In this document: piece after piece, positions 14,831 through 21,761 of the stretch | Numbering within the stretch: the first letter of the stretch is position 1 | Layout: each line of letters opens with the position of its first letter | Assembly (NCBI GenBank): GCA_903867275.1 | Contig: CAIPQY010000440.1 | Span: 1-22,966, forward strand | Reading direction: 5' to 3' | Source of the DNA: an uncultured bacterium | GTDB lineage: Bacteria > Planctomycetota > Phycisphaerae > Phycisphaerales > SM1A02 | DNA length: 22,966 bases | Position numbers and translations under genes: made by a program | The notes under the pieces: generated by a model | Database searches by the model: none | What the model was told of the DNA's origin: nothing | What the model saw: the letters and a program-made list of their open reading frames with translations, nothing else

Positions 14831-15388
14831 ATGAGCCGAATTGGACGCAAGAGCATCGCAGTGCCCGCCGGCGTGAAGGTGCAGGTCAACGCCAGCACCC
14901 GCGTGGTGGATCTGCAGGGCCCGAAGGGCAAGCTGGCTTTCACCCACCGACCCGAGGTGAAGGTGAGCTACAGCGACGCCGACAAGGCGATCACCTGCGA
15001 CATGGATCCGGCGCTGGTCGAGGTGGGCAACAACAATGCCTACTGGGGCACCACCCGTTCCGTGATCAACGGCATGGTCGAGGGCGTGCTGAAGGGCTAC
15101 GAGAAGAAGCTCGAGATCGTGGGCGTGGGCTGGGGCGCGCGTCTGCAGGGCAAGAAGCTGGTGCTCGCGCTCGGCTTCGCCAACCCCATCGAGCTGAACG
15201 TGCCCGCCGGCGTGAACGTGAACATCAACGGCACCATCGTCGAGGTGAGTGGCCCCGACAAGCAGTCCGTTGGCGCGTTCGCCAGCCAGGTCCGCTCGCA
15301 GCGCAAGCCCGAGCCGTACAACGGCAAGGGCGTCAAGTACGTCGACGAAGTTGTCCAGCGCAAGCAGGGCAAGGCCTTCGGTAGCTGA
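14831..15388 (+). CDS. rplF: 50S ribosomal protein L6
   Basis: L6 is a 185-residue protein near the sarcin-ricin loop and factor-binding site. It starts MSRIGRKSIAVPAGVKVQV, then VVDLQGPKGKLAF. It shows the duplicated L6 fold with NNAYWGTTRSVINGMVEGVLKGYEKKLEIVGVGWGARLQGKKLVLALGFANPIE and the C-terminal PEPYNGKGVKYVDEVVQRKQGKAFG. AGGAGA about 7 nt before the ATG is a good ribosome binding site. The order rpsH-rplF-rplR is standard. Confidence 0.97.
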   Translation: MSRIGRKSIAVPAGVKVQVNASTRVVDLQGPKGKLAFTHRPEVKVSYSDADKAITCDMDPALVEVGNNNAYWGTTRSVINGMVEGVLKGYEKKLEIVGVGWGARLQGKKLVLALGFANPIELNVPAGVNVNINGTIVEVSGPDKQSVGAFASQVRSQRKPEPYNGKGVKYVDEVVQRKQGKAFGS

Positions 15389-15407
15389 TCCACGGAGTGA
15401 ACCAACC

Positions 15408-15770
15408 ATGCCATCCGCAACCATCCTGAAGCACACTCGCCGCGCCCGCCGCAAGATCGGCCTGCGCAAGCGCATCAACGGCACCCCAGAGCGTCCGCGC
15501 CTGACGGTGTTCCGTTCGCTGAAGTTCATCTACGCGCAGATCATCGACGACGTCAGCGGTCGCACGCTGGCCGAGGCCACCGATCGCGCCCCCAAGGGCA
15601 AGACCGTGAAGGGCAAGACCGGCAGCGCCAAGGGCGTGGGCACCACGCTGGCGGATCGCGCGAAGAAGGCGGGCGTCACCAAGGTGGTGTTCGATCGCAA
15701 CGGCTACCTCTATCACGGTCGCGTCAAGGCGCTGGCCGATGGCGCCCGCGAGGGCGGCCTGCAGTTCTGA
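15408..15770 (+). CDS. rplR: 50S ribosomal protein L18
   Basis: L18 is a 120-residue 5S rRNA-binding protein that acts with L5. Diagnostic stretches are RRARRKIGLRKRINGTPERPRLTVFRSLKFIYAQIIDDVSGRTLAEA, then GVGTTLADRAKKAGVTKVVFDRNGYLYHGRVKALADGAREGGLQF. The terminal REGGL.F is nearly invariant in the family. CGGAG about 11 nt upstream precedes ATG 15408. Upstream in-frame codons are shadow of rplF. The gene is followed 16 nt later by rpsE. Confidence 0.96.
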   Translation: MPSATILKHTRRARRKIGLRKRINGTPERPRLTVFRSLKFIYAQIIDDVSGRTLAEATDRAPKGKTVKGKTGSAKGVGTTLADRAKKAGVTKVVFDRNGYLYHGRVKALADGAREGGLQF

Positions 15771-15786
15771 ACCCAAAGGAAAGACC

Positions 15787-16518
15787 ATGAGCTTCAAGTT
15801 CGAAGAACGAGACAGCGACTCCACGACGGTGGGTGTGTATCGCACCAGCGCCACGGTGGCCGGCGGCCGACGCTTCAGCTTCAGCGCCCTGGTGGTGGTG
15901 GGCGACAAGAACGGCAGCGTGGGCCTTGGTTACGCCAAGAGCAACCAGGTGCCGCAGAGCGTGGAGAAGGCCCAGAAGGAAGGCCGCCGCAAGATGAAGC
16001 GGTACCCGCTGCAGGGCCGCACGATTCCGCACATGGTGGAAGGCCAGTTCGGCGCCAGCAAGGTTCGCCTTGTTCCCGCCGCTCCCGGCACCGGCGTCAT
16101 CGCCGGCGCGTCGGTGCGCGCCATCCTGGACATGATCGGTGTGCAGGACTGCCTGACCAAGTGCTACGGCAGCAGCAACCCCAAGAACCTCGTCAAGGCC
16201 ACGATGGCCGCCCTCGATCGTCTTCGCACCCGCGAGACGGTGGAAGCGGTGCGCGGCGTGACCCTTGGCAACACCTCCGTGGAAGACGCCATCCGCAAGG
16301 GTGCCGCCGCCATGCCCGCTCGCCGCACCGGCGAGAAGGCACAGGCTCCGGTGAACACCGTGGGTGATGAGCGTCGCGCCGGCCGTGGTGGCCGTGGTGG
16401 TCCGGGCCGCGGTGGTCCAGGCCGTGGTCGCGGTGGTTTCGATGGTGGCGCGCCCAGCGCACCGCCCTCGGCCCCTGCAGCACCCGAGTCGTCGGGCGAT
16501 GCCCCGGCCGCTGGTTGA
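15787..16518 (+). CDS. rpsE: 30S ribosomal protein S5 with a long RGG-rich C-terminal tail
   Basis: S5 acts at the mRNA entry tunnel and in decoding fidelity. The core comprises the double-stranded RNA-binding domain (YRTSATVAGGRRFSFSALVVVGDKNGSVGLGYAKS, residues 19-52) and the C-terminal domain (VRLVPAAPGTGVIAGASVRAILDMIGVQDCLTKCYGSSNPKNLVKATM, residues 93-140). The family normally ends near residue 165-170. This product has 243 residues. Residues 176-243 form an extension whose segment 196-221 is rich in RGG, RGGPGRGG and RGRGG repeats, followed by a Pro/Ala/Ser-rich end. The tail codons match the gene's codon use and there is no internal stop, so it appears genuinely translated. AAAGGAAAG precedes ATG 15787. 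Confidence 0.95.
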   Translation: MSFKFEERDSDSTTVGVYRTSATVAGGRRFSFSALVVVGDKNGSVGLGYAKSNQVPQSVEKAQKEGRRKMKRYPLQGRTIPHMVEGQFGASKVRLVPAAPGTGVIAGASVRAILDMIGVQDCLTKCYGSSNPKNLVKATMAALDRLRTRETVEAVRGVTLGNTSVEDAIRKGAAAMPARRTGEKAQAPVNTVGDERRAGRGGRGGPGRGGPGRGRGGFDGGAPSAPPSAPAAPESSGDAPAAG

Positions 16519-16527
16519 TCGAACACG

Positions 16528-16549
16528 CAAGACACAAGACACCAAGACA
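16528..16549 (+). repeat. Three direct CAAGACA repeats in the rpsE-rplO gap
   Basis: CAAGACA occurs at 16528-16534, 16535-16541 and 16543-16549, the last two separated by one base. The array fills half of the 44-nt spacer where rpmD (L30) would lie in many bacteria, and the final copy runs into AGGAG, the rplO ribosome binding site. It may be simple slippage of a purine-rich leader, and I can assign no function. Confidence 0.5.
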
Positions 16550-16562
16550 GGAGACTCCTCCA

Positions 16563-17012
16563 ATGATGATTCATGACATCACCGCGAAGGTTGGCGCTCA
16601 CAAGAAGCGCACCCGCGTCGGCCGCGGCGAAGGCAGCGGCAAGGGCGGCACCAGCGGTCGCGGACACAAGGGCGCCAAGAGCCGCGCAGGTTGGAGCAGC
16701 CGTCCCGGCTATCAGGGCGGCAGCACCCCGATCGCGCGTCGCTTCCCCAAGCGCGGCTTCTCGAACGCCGGCTTCCGCACGCTGTTCCACGAGGTGAACG
16801 TGCAGTCCCTCGAGAAGCACTTCACCAGCGGCGCCACGGTCGATGCCAAGGCGCTGGTGGCCAAGGGCCTCATCCGCGACGAGAAGCTTCCGGTCAAGGT
16901 GCTCGGCACCGGCGACCTCACCAAGAAGCTCACCGTGAACGCGGCCAAGTTCAGCGCCACCGCCAAGACCAAGATCGAGAAGGCCGGCGGAACCGCCGCC
17001 GAGGCAGCCTGA
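16563..17012 (+). CDS. rplO: 50S ribosomal protein L15
   Basis: L15 is a 149-residue late-assembly large-subunit protein. The glycine- and arginine-rich N-terminal arm KKRTRVGRGEGSGKGGTSGRGHKGAKSRAG, then GYQGGSTPIARRFPKRGFSN and VNVQSLEKHF, are characteristic. The C-terminal SPXX-type region with VKVLGTGDLTKKLTV is also typical. Start candidates are ATG 16563 and ATG 16566. The first was taken for its 9-nt spacing from AGGAG (16549-16553). rpmD, commonly located just before rplO, is missing. secY starts 10 nt after the stop. Confidence 0.95.
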   Translation: MMIHDITAKVGAHKKRTRVGRGEGSGKGGTSGRGHKGAKSRAGWSSRPGYQGGSTPIARRFPKRGFSNAGFRTLFHEVNVQSLEKHFTSGATVDAKALVAKGLIRDEKLPVKVLGTGDLTKKLTVNAAKFSATAKTKIEKAGGTAAEAA

Positions 17013-17022
17013 GACAGACCAC

Positions 17023-18441
17023 GTGATTCAGGCCTTCGCGAACATCTTCCGCATTCCCGACCTTCGCAACCGCGTGCTGTTCACGCTGGGAATGCTGGTG
17101 ATCTATCGCATCGGGTTCTGGATTCCGCTGGTGGGCGTGGATCAGACGCAGCTCGCGCAGGCGGCCAGCAAGGCCAGCGAGAACGCGACCGGCTTCGGCC
17201 GCATCGTGCAGTTCGCCAGCATCTTCTCCGGCGGCAGCCTGCAGCACAGCACCATCTTCGGTCTGGGCATCATGCCCTACATCACCGCGGGCATCATCTT
17301 CCAGCTGCTTGGCCAGGTGCTTCCCGGCCTGCAGGACCTGAAGAAGGAAGGCGCCGGCGGACAGCAGAAGCTGGCCGAGTGGACGCGCTATGCCACCGTG
17401 GGTCTGTGCGTGTTTCAGGGCTGGATGTGGCTCAGCTATCTGCGCGGCCAGAACCTGGTGCAGCCGCAGTTCGATCAGGGCAGCAATCTGATCGTGTTCT
17501 ACGTGGCCGGTTTCTCCGCGCTGACCGCGGGCAGCCTGTTCCTGATGTGGCTGGGCGAGCAGGTTGACAAGTACGGCATCGGCAACGGCATCAGCATCAT
17601 CCTCACCGCTGGCATCCTGGCGCGCATGCCCAGCGCCATCGGTTGGGTGGCGGACAACTTCAATCCGCGCCAGTCGAGCGACGCAGAGGGTCAGGTTGGC
17701 CTGGTCGGTCTGCTGCTCCTGATCGGCGGCTTCCTGGCGGTCACCGCCGGTGCCATCATCATCACCGTGGCGCAGCGCCGCATCCCGATCCAGCAGGCCA
17801 AGCACACCGTGGGTCGCCGCGTGTACGGCGGCCAGAAGCTGTACCTGCCGCTGCGCCTGAACCACGCGGGCGTGATGCCCATCATCTTCGCCAGCAGCTT
17901 CATGGTGTTCCCGTCGGCCTTCTTCGGATGGCTGGCTTCGAGCACGCAGGCATCGGGCGGCGAGGCAAGCCTGCTCGGCAAGGTCGGCATCTTCCTGGCG
18001 GAGGCGTTCCAGACCGGCGCGTATCCGTACGTGGTGCTCGAGATCACGCTGATCTACTTCTTCAGCTACTTCTGGACCACCGTGCAGTTCAGCCCCGACG
18101 AGATGTCGAAGCAGCTGCGCGACCATGGCAGCATGATCCCGGGCATTCGCCCCGGTCCGTTCACCAGCGAGTATCTGGAGCGGATCATGGAGCGCATCAC
18201 CTACGTGGGCGCGGGCTTCCTGGCCGTCATCGCCATCATTCCCACGCTGGTCACCCAGCAGCTGGGCATTCCTTTCAATGTCAGCCAGTTCCTCGGCGGC
18301 ACCGGTCTTCTGATCGTGGTCAGCGTGGCACTGGACGTGATGCAGCGCATCGAGGCACAGTTGCTCATGCGCAACTACTCGGGCTTCCTGTCGGGCAATG
18401 GCGATCCCAGCGGACCGCGCATTCGGAGTGCACGCGCGTGA
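17023..18441 (+). CDS. secY: Protein translocase subunit SecY
   Basis: SecY is the 472-residue, ten-helix channel of the Sec translocon in the cytoplasmic membrane. It opens with FRIPDLRNRVLFTLGMLVIYRIGFWIPLVGVD, covering transmembrane helix 1. The helix 2 region follows with FSGGSLQHSTIFGLGIMPYITAGIIFQLL. Other landmarks are the cytosolic loop QQAKHTVGRRVYGGQKLYLPLRLNHAGVMPIIFASS and the late loop with SKQLRDHGSMIPGIRPG. The start codon is GTG with no clear ribosome binding site, 10 nt after rplO, so coupling to rplO is likely. The stop overlaps the start of map (GTGA). No adk gene lies between secY and map, unlike the common order. Confidence 0.97.
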   Translation: MIQAFANIFRIPDLRNRVLFTLGMLVIYRIGFWIPLVGVDQTQLAQAASKASENATGFGRIVQFASIFSGGSLQHSTIFGLGIMPYITAGIIFQLLGQVLPGLQDLKKEGAGGQQKLAEWTRYATVGLCVFQGWMWLSYLRGQNLVQPQFDQGSNLIVFYVAGFSALTAGSLFLMWLGEQVDKYGIGNGISIILTAGILARMPSAIGWVADNFNPRQSSDAEGQVGLVGLLLLIGGFLAVTAGAIIITVAQRRIPIQQAKHTVGRRVYGGQKLYLPLRLNHAGVMPIIFASSFMVFPSAFFGWLASSTQASGGEASLLGKVGIFLAEAFQTGAYPYVVLEITLIYFFSYFWTTVQFSPDEMSKQLRDHGSMIPGIRPGPFTSEYLERIMERITYVGAGFLAVIAIIPTLVTQQLGIPFNVSQFLGGTGLLIVVSVALDVMQRIEAQLLMRNYSGFLSGNGDPSGPRIRSARA

Positions 18442-19424
18442 GTTCCGCCAACGCCCAGACCAGCACCCTCGAGCCGCGCGGCGATGCCGTGGCGCGTTCG
18501 TGGTGGGTGCGCCTGGATGGCAACGCCACCGATCGCCTGTCGGGTCGCGTGACGGACGAGCGTCGCTCGCCCAGCACGCCGCGCCGCACCACGGCGGACA
18601 TCCGCACCGAAGCGGAAATCGAACTGATGGCCGAAGCCGGTCGCGTGGCGGCGCTTGCGCTGCGTGCGGCGAGCGCGGCCTGCGTCGCTGGTTCCACCAC
18701 CGCGGCCATCGATGGCGCCGCTGCCGGCGTGATCGCGGCTGCGCGCTGCGAACCCGCGTTCCTTGGCCTGCAGGTTGCCGACAACGCCCAGCCGTTCCCC
18801 GCCGCGACCTGCGTGAGCGTGAACGAGCAGGTGGTGCATGGCATTCCCGGCGAGCGCCGTCTGCAGGATGGCGACGTGGTGAAGATCGACTGCGGCGTGC
18901 GTCATCGCGGCTGGTGCGCGGACGCTGCCGTGACGGTGGCGGTGGGGCAGGTGAGTGCGGCGAACGCGGCCATGATCGCGCGCGCCAGCGCCATGCTCGA
19001 CGAGGCCGTGAGCATGGTGGCGCCCGGTCGCCGCTGGAGCCAGATCGCCGAGCGTCTGCAGTGCATGGCGCTCGAGGGTGGTTACGGCCTGCTCACCGAA
19101 CTGATCGGCCACGGCATCGGCCGCCAGCTGCACGAATGGCCAGAGGCCCCGAACTCGCTCAGCACCTCGCTGCTGCAGCGTCGCGATTTCACGCTGCTGC
19201 CCGGCATGACGCTGGCCATCGAGCCCATGCTCGCCATGGTCGACGGCGCCTCGGTGCAGCGCGATGCAGACGGACATCCCCTCGGCGTGGCCACCCGCGT
19301 GGCCGCCGATGGCTGGACGGTGGAGGCCCTGAGCGGCCTCGCCAGCGCACACTTCGAGCACACGATCGCGGTCACCTCGTCTGGTGCCCGCGTGCTCACT
19401 CGCCTTGCGGAGGGCCCCCGCTAA
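18438..19424 (+). CDS. map: Type I methionine aminopeptidase with an N-terminal extension
   Basis: This cytoplasmic metalloprotease removes the initiator methionine from nascent proteins. The pita-bread fold landmarks and metal ligands are present: the substrate His in VNEQVVHGIPG, the two Asp in KIDCGVRHRGWCADAAV (11 residues apart as in E. coli), His in IGHGIGRQLHEWP, Glu in LLPGMTLAIEPML, and Glu in AHFEHTIAV. The enzyme is 328 residues from GTG 18438, against about 264 in E. coli. The first 55 or so residues precede the usual opening and carry WWVRLDGN and a Ser/Arg/Pro-rich stretch. The start was chosen because GGAG lies 9 nt upstream and GTGA overlaps the secY stop. A later start would remove the extension. 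infA follows immediately. Confidence 0.93.
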   Translation: MSSANAQTSTLEPRGDAVARSWWVRLDGNATDRLSGRVTDERRSPSTPRRTTADIRTEAEIELMAEAGRVAALALRAASAACVAGSTTAAIDGAAAGVIAAARCEPAFLGLQVADNAQPFPAATCVSVNEQVVHGIPGERRLQDGDVVKIDCGVRHRGWCADAAVTVAVGQVSAANAAMIARASAMLDEAVSMVAPGRRWSQIAERLQCMALEGGYGLLTELIGHGIGRQLHEWPEAPNSLSTSLLQRRDFTLLPGMTLAIEPMLAMVDGASVQRDADGHPLGVATRVAADGWTVEALSGLASAHFEHTIAVTSSGARVLTRLAEGPR

Positions 19425-19640
19425 ATGGCGAAGGAAGACAAGATCACCCTCGATGCCGAGGTCACCGAAGCTCTGCCGGACGCCATGTTCAAGGTGCGCC
19501 TGCAGAACAACCAGGAGATCCTCGCCTACGTGAGTGGCAAGATGCGGAAGTTCTTCATCCGCATCCTGCCCGGCGACAAGGTCACCATCGAGCTGAGTCC
19601 CTACGACATGACCAAGGGCCGCATCGTCTACCGCTACTGA
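19425..19640 (+). CDS. infA: Translation initiation factor IF-1
   Basis: IF-1 is a 71-residue OB-fold protein that occupies the 30S A site during initiation. The sequence MAKEDKITLDAEVTEALPDAMFKVRLQNNQEILAYVSGKMRKFFIRILPGDKV is a clear match. It ends DMTKGRIVYRY, where the usual end is DLTKGRI.YR. The ATG directly follows the map stop with no spacer, and GGAGGG about 10 nt upstream sits within the end of map. The order map-infA-rpmJ-rpsM is the standard spc/alpha junction. Confidence 0.97.
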   Translation: MAKEDKITLDAEVTEALPDAMFKVRLQNNQEILAYVSGKMRKFFIRILPGDKVTIELSPYDMTKGRIVYRY

Positions 19641-19654
19641 ACGAGGAAACACCC

Positions 19655-19771
19655 ATGAAGGTCCGAAGCAGCATCAAGCGACGTACACGCGACTGTCAGA
19701 TCGTTGTCCGAAAGGGCAAGCGATTCGTCATCAACAAGAAGAACCCGCGCCTGAAGCAGCGCCAGGGCTGA
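19655..19771 (+). CDS. rpmJ: 50S ribosomal protein L36, zinc-free form
   Basis: This 38-residue protein starts MKVRSSIKRRTRDCQIV and ends NPRLKQRQG, both diagnostic of L36. In the zinc-binding form the ligands are Cys11, Cys14, Cys27 and a His near position 32. Here position 11 is Thr, Cys14 remains, position 27 is Asn, and the His-containing PRHKQRQG has become PRLKQRQG. Zinc binding should therefore be lost. The start has GAGGAA about 9 nt upstream. It sits between infA and rpsM as usual, so it is probably the main L36 rather than a stress paralogue. Confidence 0.95.
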   Translation: MKVRSSIKRRTRDCQIVVRKGKRFVINKKNPRLKQRQG

Positions 19772-19790
19772 ACAAGAGGAGCACGCAACC

Positions 19791-20168
19791 ATGCCACGTC
19801 TCGCAGGCATCGACATTCCAGAGCGCAAGAAGATCTATTACGCGCTGCAGTACATCCACGGCATCGGCGCCAAGGTGGCCAAGGACATCCTTGCCCAGGT
19901 CGGCGTCGACGGCGACCGTCGCGCGAACACGCTCGACGACAAGGAGCTGGCCAGCATCGCGCAGGCGATCGACGGCGGCATCGTGGTCGAAGGCGCCCTG
20001 CGCCGCCAGATGCAGCAGGACATCCAGCGCCTCAAGGACATCAAGAGTTATCGCGGTGAGCGTCACCGCAAGGGCCTGCCGTGCCGCGGCCAGCGCACTC
20101 GCACCAACGCCCGCACGCGCAAGGGCAAGAAGCGCACCGTCGCAGGCAAGAAGGGCGTGAAGGGCTGA
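19791..20168 (+). CDS. rpsM: 30S ribosomal protein S13
   Basis: S13 is a 125-residue protein of the 30S head that contacts P-site tRNA and bridges to L5. It shows MPRLAGIDIPERKKIYYALQYIHGIGAKVAKDIL and the helix-hairpin-helix segment. The C-terminal DIKSYRGERHRKGLPCRGQRTRTNARTRKGKKRTVAGKK is nearly invariant in bacteria. GAGGAG lies about 9 nt before ATG 19791. In E. coli S4 represses translation from the rpsM region, but the S4 gene is not in this window. Confidence 0.97.
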   Translation: MPRLAGIDIPERKKIYYALQYIHGIGAKVAKDILAQVGVDGDRRANTLDDKELASIAQAIDGGIVVEGALRRQMQQDIQRLKDIKSYRGERHRKGLPCRGQRTRTNARTRKGKKRTVAGKKGVKG

Positions 20169-20194
20169 TCCAGCCCTGAACCAAGGAGCATCGC

Positions 20195-20569
20195 ATGGCA
20201 AGCAAGAAGAAGGTCCGCAAGAACGTCGTGAAGGGCATCGTGGTCGTCACGGCGTCCTTCAACAACACCATGATCACCGTCACCGATGTCAACGGCGAAA
20301 CCCTCGCCTGGGACTCGGCCGGCAGCGTGGGATTCAAGGGCGCTCGCAAGAGCACCCCGTTCGCCGCCAGCCGCGCCGCCGAGAAGGTTGCGGGCAAGGT
20401 GAAGCGTCTTGGTATGCGCGAGGTCGAGGTGCGCGTGAAGGGCCCCGGCCCGGGTCGCGAGAGCGCCGTCACCGGCCTGCAGAACAACGGCCTGAAGGTG
20501 CTGGCAATCGAGGATCACACCCCGATTCCACACAACGGCTGCCGCATGCCCAAGAAGCGTCGCGTCTGA
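20195..20569 (+). CDS. rpsK: 30S ribosomal protein S11
   Basis: S11 is a 124-residue platform protein contacting mRNA near the E site. Family stretches include VVKGIVVVTASFNNTMITVTDVNGETLAWDSAGSVGFKGARKSTPFAA, VRVKGPGPGRESAVTGLQNNGLKV and PHNGCRMPKKRRV. The usual HNGCR(P)PK has Met in place of Pro here. AAGGAG about 8 nt upstream supports ATG 20195. In many bacteria rpsD follows; here there is a 153-nt gap and then rpoA. Confidence 0.97.
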   Translation: MASKKKVRKNVVKGIVVVTASFNNTMITVTDVNGETLAWDSAGSVGFKGARKSTPFAASRAAEKVAGKVKRLGMREVEVRVKGPGPGRESAVTGLQNNGLKVLAIEDHTPIPHNGCRMPKKRRV

Positions 20570-20722
20570 TTTGGCGGGTGGGCCCTTTCGGCCTACCCTG
20601 TACGGTTCGTCACTTTCCCCAGGCACAGAAGAGCCGTCCGGCCGATTTCGGCAGGGCCGGACGAGCTCGAGAAGTCTGCGGGATTCCTTGTTCAGGACAC
20701 TGCCGATCACTGGAGACTCACC
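20570..20722 (+). promoter_or_regulatory. Structured rpsK-rpoA intergenic region, possible attenuator or leader
   Basis: This 153-nt gap has two good hairpins. The first, at 20576-20598, pairs GGGTGGGCC with GGCCTACCC (one G-T wobble) around loop ctttc. The second, at 20635-20663, is a perfect 9-bp CGTCCGGCC/GGCCGGACG stem with an 11-nt loop. The 5' arm and loop of the second also contain GCCG-ATTT-CGGC, so two alternative foldings compete. Neither stem is followed by a T-run, so they are not standard terminators. The position is where rpsD lies in many alpha operons. GGAG at about 8 nt before rpoA is its ribosome binding site. No convincing promoter was found. Confidence 0.45.
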
Positions 20723-21739
20723 ATGCACGTTCGTTGGCGCGGACTTGAACTTCCATCGCGAGTGACCGTCGACCGGTCCACCCTCACGCCCACCTTCGGC
20801 CGCTTCATCGCGGAGCCGTTCGAGCGCGGTTTCGGCACCACGGTCGGCAACGGCCTTCGCCGCATCCTGCTCAGCAGCCTCGAAGGCGCGTCGATCACCA
20901 ACGTGAAGATCGCCGGCGTCACCCACGAGTTCACCAGCCTGCCCGGCGTGACGGAGGATGTCACCGACATCATCCTGAACATCAAGCAGCTCGTGGTGAG
21001 CATGCAGGACGACGCCCCCAAGACCCTGCGCCTGCTGGCCGAGGGCCCGGGCGAAGTCACGGGCGACCTGATCGAGTGCGACAGCAGCATCCAGATCCAC
21101 AACCCGGAGAAGGTGCTCGCCACCTTGACCGAGAAGCGCGAATTCGCCATCGAGTTCACCGTGCAGAAGGGCCGTGGCTACATGCCCGCCAGCGAGCAGT
21201 GGAACAAGATGGACGAGCAGGAGATCGGCGTGATTCCCGTGGATGCCGTGTTCAGCCCCGTGCTGCGCGTGCGCTACCGCGTGGAGGACACCCGCGTGGG
21301 TCAGCGCACCAACTACGACAAGCTGGTGCTCGACATCTGGACCAACGGCACCATCACGCCGGACATGGCCATGGTGGAAGCCGCCAAGATCTTGCGCAAG
21401 CACCTCAATCCCTTCGTGCTGTACGACAGCGAGGGCGATGAGCTGCTTCCGGACAGCATCGCGCAGGCCCAGGACAGCGAGGCCGAGTTGTCTCGCCGCC
21501 TGAACCAGCCCGTGTCGGTGCTGGACCTGTCGGTGCGCAGCAGCAACTGCCTGGAGAGCGGCAAGATCCGCTGGCTCTGGGAGCTGGTCACCAAGACCGA
21601 AACCGACCTTCTGGAACTGCGCGCCTTCGGCCGCACCAGCCTGAAGGAAGTGAAGACGCGCCTGGAGGAGCAGGGACTTGGCCTGGCCATGACCCTGCCC
21701 GAGGGCTTCGAGGCCAACACCGCAGAGGCCACGGCCTGA
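20723..21739 (+). CDS. rpoA: DNA-directed RNA polymerase subunit alpha
   Basis: This 338-residue subunit nucleates RNA polymerase assembly and reads UP elements. The N-terminal dimerisation domain is marked by FERGFGTTVGNGLRRILLSSLEGASIT and the strand GRGYMPA. NYDKLVLDIWTNGTITP follows, then a linker rich in acidic residues at about 240-260. The C-terminal domain (DLSVRSSNCLESGKIRWLWELVTKTETDLLELRAFGRTSLKEVKTRL) keeps the DNA-contacting Arg, Asn and Cys of RSSNCL. It has RTS where E. coli has KKS after the glycine, a moderate change in the UP-element contact surface. The start is well supported by GGAG. rplQ follows after 22 nt. Confidence 0.97.
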   Translation: MHVRWRGLELPSRVTVDRSTLTPTFGRFIAEPFERGFGTTVGNGLRRILLSSLEGASITNVKIAGVTHEFTSLPGVTEDVTDIILNIKQLVVSMQDDAPKTLRLLAEGPGEVTGDLIECDSSIQIHNPEKVLATLTEKREFAIEFTVQKGRGYMPASEQWNKMDEQEIGVIPVDAVFSPVLRVRYRVEDTRVGQRTNYDKLVLDIWTNGTITPDMAMVEAAKILRKHLNPFVLYDSEGDELLPDSIAQAQDSEAELSRRLNQPVSVLDLSVRSSNCLESGKIRWLWELVTKTETDLLELRAFGRTSLKEVKTRLEEQGLGLAMTLPEGFEANTAEATA

Positions 21740-21761
21740 TCGCCGAGGCAAGGAGACAGTC

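Noticed and set aside
20576..20598. Intrinsic terminator after rpsK
   Set aside because: The stem is good, but the following sequence tgtacggttc has no T-run, and rpoA downstream lacks a clear promoter. It was kept only as a possible attenuator.
20571..20765. A 64-codon plus-strand frame in the rpsK-rpoA gap
   Set aside because: It starts 1 nt after rpsK, runs through both hairpins and into rpoA, has no ribosome binding site and shows no family resemblance.
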